NCBI GenBank assembly: GCA_023261465.1 | Contig: JAHFOW010000041.1 | Span: forward strand, 1-17,699 | Length of the DNA: 17,699 nt | Source: Planctomycetota bacterium | Lineage (GTDB): Bacteria; Planctomycetota; Brocadiia; Brocadiales; Brocadiaceae | Direction of reading: 5' to 3' | Shown here: one piece after another, positions 5,469 through 13,172 of the stretch | How the letters are laid out: each line of letters starts with the position of its first letter | Numbering within the stretch: the stretch's first letter is position 1 | The notes under the pieces: generated by a model | What the model was told of the DNA's origin: nothing | The model's input: the letters and a program-made list of their open reading frames with translations, nothing else | Databases searched by the model: none | Program-made: the position numbers and the translations under genes

Positions 5469-7844
5469 ATGAGTGAAAGAAGAAGATTATCTTTAATTGC
5501 CAATTACACGGTACTGATGGGGTTCTTTGGTTTATGGGGCTGCTCCACAGGCTTACATAATATGAGTGTTTCTCCCCGTTTCCCGGATACAAAACAGGTC
5601 GCAGAAGAAAAAGGATGCCTGTCCTGCCATGAGGGAATCGAGAATATTAATGACAATATGCAGCCATTTCTCTTGAGCTTTGCTAAACAAAAATATAAGA
5701 GAGGTAAGGGCTATGAATGTGCTATTTGCCACGAAGGCAACCCGTCATCAAGCAAAAAGGAAGAAGCCCATAACAACCTTATTCCAAACCCATCGAGCAT
5801 GTGGGTACTCCATGAAGGAAAGGGGTGTGCCAAATGCCACGATAGCAAAGGGAGCATAACTACCCTCATGGGAAAACCCCTCAGCCAACCTGTAGGTGGA
5901 GAGATTATGTCCGGGCAGCTCCTTTCATCAGAACCTTCCGGGGTATTAGGAATTGACTATACTTATAGAATGTCGACGTCTCTGCATTCCCTGATGACAG
6001 GGATTGCAAGTAAAGCGCTCTCTTCAAACGGAGTTACACCAAAGGGGACATTTCCATACGGTAACTTTGATATGATAGACACTGATGGCCAGATTCCAAG
6101 AGTTGGTTCTGAGAAATACAAGGAATGGGTTGATACTGCAATAAAATCCGGATTCCTGCGAATACTCGATAATGTGGACGAAATCCCTGACTTTAAAAAA
6201 GGTGTTAACCTCTTTGGTTCTGAGGAGAAGGCAGGCTTTTCAGATACCTATAGAAAACAATGTGCAAGGTGTCATGTTTGGGGAGAAGGAAGGAACAAAC
6301 GGGGAGATTTACGCGCCTCCGGATGTGCCTCATGTCACGTGCTTTATGGAAATGATGGTAAATATGAAGGTGGTGATCCAATGATCAATAACACCGAAGC
6401 ACGTCCGCATCCGCTGCGACATCGTATCACCACGGCCATTCCTGCCGCTCAGTGCACCCATTGCCATACAAGGGGAAGAAGAATAGGGACTACTTTTGTG
6501 GGGATGTTCGAATATGATTATATAAAAGATGGAGAAGCGCCACCTTTTGATGAAAATGCTAAACCCCAGGAACCCCTGTTTACAAAGGAGTATTTGCACG
6601 TAAGAAAAGACGTACACTTTGAAAGAGGCATGCAGTGTGCCGACTGCCACACATCAATAGACGTGCACGGAGATGGCAATATTTACCCCGCAACAGTCTA
6701 CCAGGTGGAGATTACTTGCTATGATTGTCATGGAACACCCGAAAAATATCCCTGGGAACTTTCTGTGGGATATGGCACACCGGTAACCCTGGAAGGCGAT
6801 AGAGGGATATTCAGGAGTGGAATCAGAGAGTATCTCCTCACATCAAGGGGTAATGTGAAGGCAAATTGGATAAAGGAAGAAGGAAAGGCATACGTAGTAA
6901 GTAAGTATACGGGCAAAAAGCATGAAATACCTTTACTCAAGGATATAACGTTACACGACACCTTCAAAACCCAACAGGGCAAGGTCGCCATGTCAACGAT
7001 TCACAAACATATAGAAAAACTGGAATGCTACGCCTGTCATGCAACGTGGGCTCCCCAGTGTTTTGGATGCCACATGCAATATGATAGAAGGGTAAAAGGT
7101 ACGGACTGGATAGCGACGTCCAAGAAAGTAAATCCCACAACAGGCAGACAAACAGTAACTGAAGATTTTGGTGACCTGTCTCTTGAAAACAGGTCGTTTA
7201 TGCGGTGGGAAAGCCCAATATTGGGAATCAATTTAAGGGGGAAAGTCTCCCCCCTTGCTCCAGGCTGTCAGGTCTTTTATACCTTTATAGATGAAAAGGG
7301 GAATATTAAAGCACTAAATAAACACTATACCACTTCCACGGGGCACAATTCCCCTACATTAGCCCCTATAAACCCCCATGCGACAAGTCTTGTTGCAAGA
7401 ACCTGTGAGGATTGCCACACAAACCCCAAGTCCATAGGATATGGTACAGGCAATTCCAGGAGTGCAGAAAAGCTCATGGGTGATAAACCCCTGTTCCAGG
7501 ACTTGTCATCAGGTGTATACGGCGATATCCCCGATATAAAAACCGGGAGGTGGCAAACCTCAAAGATAGAAGATTTTCCCTATGCGCTGGATCAACTGGT
7601 TGTAAGAAGTGGAAAACAGATCCAAAATATGCCCCTTCCCGAAGACAGGCCATTAAATCAGGAAGAGAGAAATCTTGTCGAAAGGGAAGGTTTATGTATA
7701 GGATGTCATCAGCATTACGGAACTCCTGAATGGGAAACTATTGTAAAGAAGTATGGGAAAGCGAAGACTGCCGAACAACACGAGAAGATGGTCTCGGATG
7801 CAGTGAAAAGTTTGATGGAAAAAATATTGAAGGATCAGGAATAA
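5469..7844 (+). CDS. Exported dodecahaem c-type cytochrome, probable lipoprotein
   Basis: Twelve CxxCH haem-binding motifs are visible. Their first cysteines are at residues 50, 84, 120, 265, 286, 329, 390, 417, 520, 531, 646 and 743, counting from the ATG at 5469 (791 residues). The TTG at 5433 is open in frame but lies inside a palindrome and would put 12 polar residues before the export signal, so I prefer the ATG. The N-terminus has MSERRR, a hydrophobic core and 'GLWGC' at C25, which resembles a lipobox although Trp at -2 is atypical. The product therefore acts outside the cytoplasmic membrane and needs c-type haem attachment. Haems cluster as three N-terminal, a seven-haem middle and two C-terminal, separated by stretches of 99-145 residues without CxxCH. 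No HAO-type or nitrite-reductase signature is recognised. Its stop overlaps the next gene's start (TAATG). Confidence 0.9.
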   Translation: MSERRRLSLIANYTVLMGFFGLWGCSTGLHNMSVSPRFPDTKQVAEEKGCLSCHEGIENINDNMQPFLLSFAKQKYKRGKGYECAICHEGNPSSSKKEEAHNNLIPNPSSMWVLHEGKGCAKCHDSKGSITTLMGKPLSQPVGGEIMSGQLLSSEPSGVLGIDYTYRMSTSLHSLMTGIASKALSSNGVTPKGTFPYGNFDMIDTDGQIPRVGSEKYKEWVDTAIKSGFLRILDNVDEIPDFKKGVNLFGSEEKAGFSDTYRKQCARCHVWGEGRNKRGDLRASGCASCHVLYGNDGKYEGGDPMINNTEARPHPLRHRITTAIPAAQCTHCHTRGRRIGTTFVGMFEYDYIKDGEAPPFDENAKPQEPLFTKEYLHVRKDVHFERGMQCADCHTSIDVHGDGNIYPATVYQVEITCYDCHGTPEKYPWELSVGYGTPVTLEGDRGIFRSGIREYLLTSRGNVKANWIKEEGKAYVVSKYTGKKHEIPLLKDITLHDTFKTQQGKVAMSTIHKHIEKLECYACHATWAPQCFGCHMQYDRRVKGTDWIATSKKVNPTTGRQTVTEDFGDLSLENRSFMRWESPILGINLRGKVSPLAPGCQVFYTFIDEKGNIKALNKHYTTSTGHNSPTLAPINPHATSLVARTCEDCHTNPKSIGYGTGNSRSAEKLMGDKPLFQDLSSGVYGDIPDIKTGRWQTSKIEDFPYALDQLVVRSGKQIQNMPLPEDRPLNQEERNLVEREGLCIGCHQHYGTPEWETIVKKYGKAKTAEQHEKMVSDAVKSLMEKILKDQE

Positions 7845-9067
7845 TGCCAAAAATTGCAGATTATGAACCTATTGTTGGTTTTAATACTATTGAAGAGTTA
7901 CGATTATTAGCAGGCAAACTTCAGGGAAAGGTTATCCAGAATATCAACTCAACCGCTGTCGGCGGCGGCGTTGCAGAAATCCTCAATCGCATGGTGCCTT
8001 TATTGCAGGAATTAGGAATAGATGCCCGATGGGACTTCATCAAGGGTGGTGAAAATTTCTTTAATGTCACAAAGAAATTCCACAATGCCTTACACGGTAA
8101 GTCGGAAGAGATTACCCCACAAATGTTCGAAATATTCATGGATACAAGCCAGAGAAATATTGATGAAGTCAAGATTTGTGGGGACATCGTGTTTATCCAT
8201 GACCCGCAACCAATTGCACTGGTTAAAAAGAAGACATCTATGCCCGGTAGTAAATGGATCTGGCGATGTCATATTGACGTCTCGTCACCCAATAAGCAGG
8301 TATGGGACTTTTTGACGCCATTTATCCATCAATACGATGGTACTGTTTTTTCGGCCCCCGGATTTTCACAGCCCCTACCCGTCCGACAATTTCTGATATC
8401 ACCATCCATTGATCCCCTGAGTGACAAGAACAAGGAACTACCACAGGAAATAATTGATAAAGTTTTAGAAAAATATCATATCTCTAATGACAAGCCCATT
8501 ATTACGCAAATTTCCCGGTTTGACTATTTAAAAGACCCTGTTGGCGTTATTGAGGCCTATCGTTTAGTAAAGAAGCATATTGACTGTCAACTCATTATTG
8601 GAGGTGGGACGGCAACAGACGACCCCGAATCCACCGGGGTCTTTGCGGAGACTCAGGAAGCGGCTGGGAATGATGCCGATATACACATCCTTCCGATTCC
8701 TTCGGGCAGTGATGTAGAAATCAATGCCCTACAAAGGGCATCTAATGTTATCGTTCAAAAATCGTTGAGAGAAGGGTTTGGACTTACGGTAACTGAGGCA
8801 TTGTGGAAGGCAAAGCCCGTTGTTGCATCGAGTACTGGTGGAATTCCATTACAAGTTAAACACAAACATAGCGGTCTCTTATGCCATAGTGTTTCTGGCG
8901 CTGCTTACGCTATTAAACAATTGTTAAGTAGCCCGGAATATGCCAAAAGACTGGGTGAAAATGGCCGAGAACACGTCAAACAAAACTTTCTCCTCACCCG
9001 GCATTTAAAAGACTACATGCTCTTGTTCCTGTGCATGTACCACCCTGAAGATGTTGTTTATTTATAA
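7844..9067 (+). CDS. treT: TreT-type trehalose synthase (GT4 glycosyltransferase)
   Basis: This 407-residue cytosolic GT4 enzyme resembles the trehalose glycosyltransferring synthase, which joins NDP-glucose and glucose reversibly to give trehalose in one step. The evidence is the N-terminal acceptor-side motif 'NSTAVGGGVAEIL', 'DPQPIALV' in the central N-domain, the Rossmann segments 'QISRFDYLKDP' and 'LIIGGGTATDDPE', and the GT4 E-x7-E motif 'EGFGLTVTE' with E310 and E318 followed by 'VVASSTGGIP'. The ATG at 7844 overlaps the cytochrome stop in TAATG; the longer in-frame extension back to 7730 reads antiphase through the cytochrome gene and is not real. No separate Shine-Dalgarno is obvious, so translation probably depends on termination-reinitiation. 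A related trehalose phosphorylase or other GT4 activity cannot be excluded from sequence alone. Confidence 0.85.
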   Translation: MPKIADYEPIVGFNTIEELRLLAGKLQGKVIQNINSTAVGGGVAEILNRMVPLLQELGIDARWDFIKGGENFFNVTKKFHNALHGKSEEITPQMFEIFMDTSQRNIDEVKICGDIVFIHDPQPIALVKKKTSMPGSKWIWRCHIDVSSPNKQVWDFLTPFIHQYDGTVFSAPGFSQPLPVRQFLISPSIDPLSDKNKELPQEIIDKVLEKYHISNDKPIITQISRFDYLKDPVGVIEAYRLVKKHIDCQLIIGGGTATDDPESTGVFAETQEAAGNDADIHILPIPSGSDVEINALQRASNVIVQKSLREGFGLTVTEALWKAKPVVASSTGGIPLQVKHKHSGLLCHSVSGAAYAIKQLLSSPEYAKRLGENGREHVKQNFLLTRHLKDYMLLFLCMYHPEDVVYL

Positions 9068-9393
9068 AATGTTCGAAATCTCCTTTCAATATAAATTAAA
9101 TGATTTACAAAGATGACAAATATTTGTAACCCTAATCACACGGAAAAAGAAGTTCTGTTTTAATTGAAATATGTTATATTTACAGTTTACAGATATGAAT
9201 GAACCTGTCTTGATACGTTTACCAGAGGATAAGATGCTTTGTTTCTGGTTAAGAACAATGGGTGTTTATTTTCGCCGTTAAGATAAGTTCTTGAAAATCT
9301 AATAAAGTGATGCTTTTACTTCTGATCACCCTGTTTATTACTGGTGAACTGGGGGGGTTGGATTCTTTCTCATTTTTAAATTGAGGTTAAATT
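9068..9393. other. Intergenic region between treT and the ClC gene
   Basis: This stretch of 326 bases holds no convincing gene. It is AT-rich. A perfect 12-bp palindrome ACAAATATTTGT lies at 9116-9127, and a TCACC...GGTGA pair with a run of seven G lies near 9330-9360, before the ClC start. I looked for a fluoride riboswitch, because some ClC proteins export fluoride, and saw no convincing match. No terminator with a T-tract follows treT. Confidence 0.5.
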
Positions 9394-10785
9394 ATGAAGA
9401 GACATCTTGCAGAAGAAACGGTTATTTTTGTCAGTATTCTTAAATGGATTATTTTTGCAGCATTTATTGGGGCTATCGTCGGTTTGTCAACAACCGGTTT
9501 TCTTAAAGCATTGAGTTGGGGTACCGAATTTAGCAAAAGCTATTCAAACTTCTTTTTTAAAAATAATTATTCCTATTTCTTTTTTTTGCCTTTGGCGTTA
9601 TTTATAAGCACTGTGCTGACAAAGTATTTAGCACCCGATGCGGAGGGGCATGGCACTGACAAGATTATCGAAGCTATACACAAACGTTCTGGTAAAATAA
9701 GAGCATTGGTAGTTCCGGTAAAATTGGTTGCTACCATAATAACTCTGGTCACGGGCGGTTCCGCAGGGAAAGAAGGCCCGTGTGCACAAATAGGAGCAGG
9801 GCTTGCATCTGTATTTGCAGATTTAATTAGAGTTGACGATTGTGACCGTAAAAAAATTGTAATATGTGGAATAAGCGCGGGTTTCGCCTCAGTATTTGGT
9901 ACTCCCATTGCCGGTGCAATTTTTGGACTGGAAGTTCTTTGCGTTGGGGAAATTTTATATGATGTACTTTTACCTTCCTTTGTTGCAGGAATTACCGGTT
10001 TTCGTGTGACGTCGATTCTTGGAGAGAAATATTTTCATCGCCAATTAAATTTTATTCCTGTTTTTAGCGATTCTCTGTTCCTGAAAGTATTACTAGCCGG
10101 TGTGTTTTTTGGTATGTGTTCTTTTTTACTTATCGAATCACTAAAGAATTGCGAAAAATTTTCTAAAAAATTAAAAATTTGGAAGCCATTCAAAGGTATT
10201 ATTGGGGGGGCGGTACTTGTTGGTTTGGCCCTTTTGTTTTCAACTAAGTATCTTGGACTCGGTCTTGATTCAATAAAAGCTTCATTGAGGGGACAAAATG
10301 TTGAATGGTATGCGTTTATATTAAAGATTGTTTTTACAAGCATAACATTGAGTTTTGGTGGAAGCGGTGGAATAATTACACCTATATTTTTTATAGGAAC
10401 AACTTCAGGAGCTTTTTTTGGAAACATCATAGGAGGGGATATAGCGACATTTTCAGCTATTGGCTTAGTAAGCTTGTTATCCGGTGCTGCTAATACACCC
10501 ATTGCTGCAAGCATAATGTCAATAGAATTGTTTGGTCCCAAAATAGCACCTTATGCCGTCATTTCCTGTATCATCAGTTTTCTTATGACCGGCCATAGGA
10601 GCGTTTATCCGTCTCAAATGATCGATTTTACGAAATCTTCTTCGCTATATCTGGAAGGCGAGAGAACAATTGAAGGTGTGAAAGCATATTTTAAACCAAG
10701 GGGCGCAAGCTTACTGGAAATATTTTTAAAAATGAAGCGTAAATTAAGCAATAAAAAGAATAATCAAAATTCAAAAAGTATTTAG
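9394..10785 (+). CDS. ClC-family chloride channel or Cl-/H+ antiporter
   Basis: This is a 463-residue inner-membrane protein with about ten or more hydrophobic segments. The ClC selectivity sequences are present: 'GHGTDKIIEA' (residues 85-94) at the GSGIP position; 'GGSAGKEGPCAQIGA', in which E127 corresponds to the E. coli gating glutamate E148; and 'GGSGGIITPIFFIG' at the GxFxP position. The GHGT variant is common in bacterial ClC proteins and lacks the canonical serine. The protein ends in a basic, Lys/Asn-rich tail of about 60 residues and carries no C-terminal CBS pair. A weak GAGG-like Shine-Dalgarno sits about 10 bases before the ATG. It converges on the transporter gene on the opposite strand with only 30 bases between stops. 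Whether it is a channel or exchanger, and its ion, are inferred at family level only. Confidence 0.88.
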   Translation: MKRHLAEETVIFVSILKWIIFAAFIGAIVGLSTTGFLKALSWGTEFSKSYSNFFFKNNYSYFFFLPLALFISTVLTKYLAPDAEGHGTDKIIEAIHKRSGKIRALVVPVKLVATIITLVTGGSAGKEGPCAQIGAGLASVFADLIRVDDCDRKKIVICGISAGFASVFGTPIAGAIFGLEVLCVGEILYDVLLPSFVAGITGFRVTSILGEKYFHRQLNFIPVFSDSLFLKVLLAGVFFGMCSFLLIESLKNCEKFSKKLKIWKPFKGIIGGAVLVGLALLFSTKYLGLGLDSIKASLRGQNVEWYAFILKIVFTSITLSFGGSGGIITPIFFIGTTSGAFFGNIIGGDIATFSAIGLVSLLSGAANTPIAASIMSIELFGPKIAPYAVISCIISFLMTGHRSVYPSQMIDFTKSSSLYLEGERTIEGVKAYFKPRGASLLEIFLKMKRKLSNKKNNQNSKSI

Positions 10786-10815
10786 TTTTCAAACAGGAAT
10801 AAATCATAACAATAT

Positions 10816-12144
10816 TTAGAATATATAGTATCTTATCCAGATGTAAAGATTTGAGATAATTATTGTTTCAATTGTGATCGGGATTGCGTAAAGAATAAAT
10901 TTCTTGAACGATATAGGATATCCAGCCTTTTTTGCCAGGCCGAGGGTGATAACGTTGGCGGAAGCGCCAACAGGCGTGCCATTTCCTCCGAGGCATGCGC
11001 CTAATGCCAGTGACCACCAGACGGGCATCAGGGTTGAATGCTGAATAACTGACTGAATATCCGTTCCCTGTGGTAATACCGCGTGTGCGGTATTCATGAT
11101 AAGCGGGATCATGCTTGCAACGAAGGGAATGTTGTCAATGGCCGCCGAGCTGACGGCAGAAAACCATAGTGTGGTAATTGAGGTAACAAACATATTGTCA
11201 GCGCGTGGTTTTGTGAATGCAATCAAACCTTCCGAGAGTTTTGTTATCAGACCTACCTTAATGACGCCGCCCACAATGATAAAAAGGCCAATAAAAAAGA
11301 AAATCGTTGGCCACTCAAGTTCTTTCAACACATGGTGTGGGTCTTCCTTAGATATAACAAGAAGAATTGCAGCTCCTAAAAGGGCGATTGTAGCAGGTTC
11401 ATAATGCAGTATACCGTGAAAGATAAATCCGAGGATAACCACTCCGAGAACACTGAGGGATTTCTTTAATAAACTGTAATCTTTGATGAGGGAAGATTCA
11501 TCCATAAATAATATTTTTTGCCGGATATCTGCTTTGACATGCAGTTTTTTACCAAAGAGCAGTATTATCGTTATGAGAAAGAATGCAAAGATAAAGAAAA
11601 CTGCCGGTGTTATGTGATAGATAAAATCTGTAAAGGTGAGCTGTACTTTGCTGGCAATCATGATATTCGGGGGGTCGCCAATGAGCGTTGCCGTGCCTCC
11701 GATATTTGAGGCCATAATCTCTGATATTAAAAAAGGAAATGGGTCTAGTTCCAATTCGTCCGCAATAAACAGCGTGACGGGGACGAGAAGCAACACCGTT
11801 GTCACGTTATCGAGGAATGCAGAAAGGACAGCGGTAATACAGGCGAAAAAGACAAGGATTACGGGTGGTTTTCCTTTTGCTAGTTTTGCGGATTTGATAG
11901 CAAGAAATTGAAATATCCCTGTTTTGCCGAGGATATTGACGATAATCATCATACCGATAAGAAGAAAAATTACATTATAATCTATGGAATATTTTTCTTC
12001 GTAAAAGGCCTCCTGCTGATTTATTATTTTGAGAATGAGCATCAAACCGGCGCCGATTAATGCCACTTTCGTTTTGTCGAGCCGTTCTGAAACAATCAGT
12101 CCATACGATACAAGAAAAATAGCGGTAGCGATCCAAAAGGTCAT
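10816..12144 (-). CDS. ArsB/NhaD-type ion transporter (IT superfamily)
   Basis: This 442-residue inner-membrane protein has about ten to twelve hydrophobic segments. The two inverted halves each carry the expected motif. The first half has 'FLDNVTTVLLL' (D112-N113) and 'SNIGGTATLIGDPPNIMIA' (147-164). The second half has 'AIDNIPFVASMIP' (D337-N338) and 'LGGNGTPVGASANVI' (385-399). These are typical of the ArsB/NhaD permease group, which includes Na+/H+ antiporters and arsenite or anion carriers; the substrate cannot be decided here. No arsR, arsC or arsA gene is nearby, which argues mildly against arsenite. GAGGAAAC lies about 10 bases before the start on the minus strand. The CBS-domain gene lies 73 bases upstream in the same direction, so the two are probably co-transcribed. 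Confidence 0.87.
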   Translation of the reverse strand: MTFWIATAIFLVSYGLIVSERLDKTKVALIGAGLMLILKIINQQEAFYEEKYSIDYNVIFLLIGMMIIVNILGKTGIFQFLAIKSAKLAKGKPPVILVFFACITAVLSAFLDNVTTVLLLVPVTLFIADELELDPFPFLISEIMASNIGGTATLIGDPPNIMIASKVQLTFTDFIYHITPAVFFIFAFFLITIILLFGKKLHVKADIRQKILFMDESSLIKDYSLLKKSLSVLGVVILGFIFHGILHYEPATIALLGAAILLVISKEDPHHVLKELEWPTIFFFIGLFIIVGGVIKVGLITKLSEGLIAFTKPRADNMFVTSITTLWFSAVSSAAIDNIPFVASMIPLIMNTAHAVLPQGTDIQSVIQHSTLMPVWWSLALGACLGGNGTPVGASANVITLGLAKKAGYPISFKKFILYAIPITIETIIISNLYIWIRYYIF

Positions 12145-12217
12145 GCGTTTGTTTCCTCGTGAAATTTGTATTTTATTTATGTAAAACTAGCCGAATGACT
12201 GTTTTATTAAAGCTGTA

Positions 12218-12667
12218 TCATTGTTCAGCAAGTACCTTTGTTATATGCTTTATAAGGGTCAGACGTGATACGACCCCAACAACTTTATTGTTTTTTGTTA
12301 CGGGAAGGGTATGAATTTTATTGATAAACATGAGCGCTGCGGCCTTTATTATGGGGTCTTCTTCCGTTACGGTGAACGTTGTCCTGGACATAATTTCGTT
12401 AATGGGTAAATTTTTACATTCAACACATTTTTTTTCAAGATAATTAACATCCATGACTGAGATAAGCGATGTATCAACGGTGATGTATTTTGGAATGAGC
12501 ACCTTTATAATGTCTCCCTCTGTTACAATCCCTACGAGTCTGTCCTCCTGACCAACAACGAATACGACGTTATATTTAACTTCATCCAGTATCTTAATGA
12601 GACTTTCGAAGGTATCTGAGGTACGGATGAGATTAGGGGATGTATCCATGATATTTTTGACTTTCAT
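12218..12667 (-). CDS. Stand-alone protein with two CBS domains
   Basis: This 149-residue cytosolic protein consists almost wholly of a CBS pair. CBS1 (about 1-60) begins 'VKNIMDTSPNLI' and ends 'LVGIVTEGDIIKVL'. CBS2 (about 88-147) begins 'INEIMSRTTFTV' and ends 'VVGVVSRLTLIKHI'. CBS pairs bind adenosine nucleotides or related ligands and often gate transporters or enzymes. A CxxC pair (CVEC) sits in the linker. A purine-rich AGAGAAGA lies just before the start on the minus strand. It is the first gene of a probable two-gene unit with the ArsB/NhaD-type transporter. The nearby ClC protein lacks the CBS pair found in many relatives, so this protein could regulate either transporter in trans; that is inference. 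Confidence 0.88.
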   Translation of the reverse strand: MKVKNIMDTSPNLIRTSDTFESLIKILDEVKYNVVFVVGQEDRLVGIVTEGDIIKVLIPKYITVDTSLISVMDVNYLEKKCVECKNLPINEIMSRTTFTVTEEDPIIKAAALMFINKIHTLPVTKNNKVVGVVSRLTLIKHITKVLAEQ

Positions 12668-13172
12668 AATTCTTCTCTCTGTATATTTTCCTGATTAAAT
12701 ACCGGATTGTTTTCCTCGGTTTCCTGTGTGCGGTGTGGTATCGTGTTAAGTATTACACTCTTCCATAGTAATGCCATCTGATGGAATCGGTCGCCCAGGG
12801 CAGAAATAATCTATCCGGTCCGGAGCTTTAAGAAGTTGTGATTTTTAAGGACGTCCGTTATTTTTATCGTATCTTTCATAATTTATCATAGTATAAAGGT
12901 ATGTATTGTCAAAAGTTTTATCAAATATTTTATAAATGCCGTAGTATATGCAAAAATTCTTTATGCTATCAAATGTCATGAGATATCCATTTATAATGAA
13001 ATTATCTTGCCGGATTAATTTTTTTCTGGTAATATAATAAGCCATTTTGCCAACTTTTAAGTGGTGTTTTGGTAATTCAATTTCATCGTAATAATTCCTG
13101 GTTTTTTACTTGATAATGTATAATCCTAAATAGTTCCTTGTCGTTTCGTATATTTTGAAAGGAGTAAACTGG
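12668..13172. other. Divergent intergenic region between the CBS gene and ppdK
   Basis: About 500 bases with no well-supported gene. It must contain the promoters for the minus-strand CBS/transporter unit and the plus-strand ppdK. A TATAAT at 13119-13124, 49 bases before the ppdK start, is a plausible -10 for ppdK, but no good -35 lies at the right distance. A 66-codon minus-strand ORF (12845-13045) exists but lacks a Shine-Dalgarno and has AT-driven composition. Nothing else stands out except short dyads such as CCGGTCCGG near 12820. Confidence 0.5.
13158..13164 (+). promoter_or_regulatory. Strong Shine-Dalgarno that fixes the ppdK start
   Basis: AAAGGAG ends eight bases before the ATG at 13173. 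An in-frame TTG at 13155 would place the Shine-Dalgarno inside the coding sequence, so the ATG is the start. Confidence 0.85.

Noticed and set aside
7730..7843. N-terminal extension of treT into the cytochrome gene
   Set aside because: The extension reads out of frame through conserved cytochrome coding sequence; the ATG at 7844 gives the normal family N-terminus.
9068..9393. Fluoride riboswitch before the ClC gene
   Set aside because: I looked for the conserved riboswitch core by eye and saw no convincing match; the ClC protein also has the gating glutamate and no obvious fluoride-specific signature.
10035..10541. 168-codon minus-strand ORF inside the ClC gene
   Set aside because: It is fully antisense to a conserved membrane protein gene, with a proline-rich, low-complexity product typical of a shadow frame.
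10816..12144. Arsenite efflux (ArsB) operon
   Set aside because: The permease belongs to the ArsB/NhaD group, but no arsR, arsC, arsA or arsM is nearby and its partner is a CBS-domain protein, so an arsenite role is not supported.
12845..13045. 66-codon ORF on the minus strand in the ppdK upstream region
   Set aside because: It has an ATG but no Shine-Dalgarno, and it is rich in Tyr, Ile, Lys and Asn as expected of AT-rich noncoding DNA. Kept only as a possibility.
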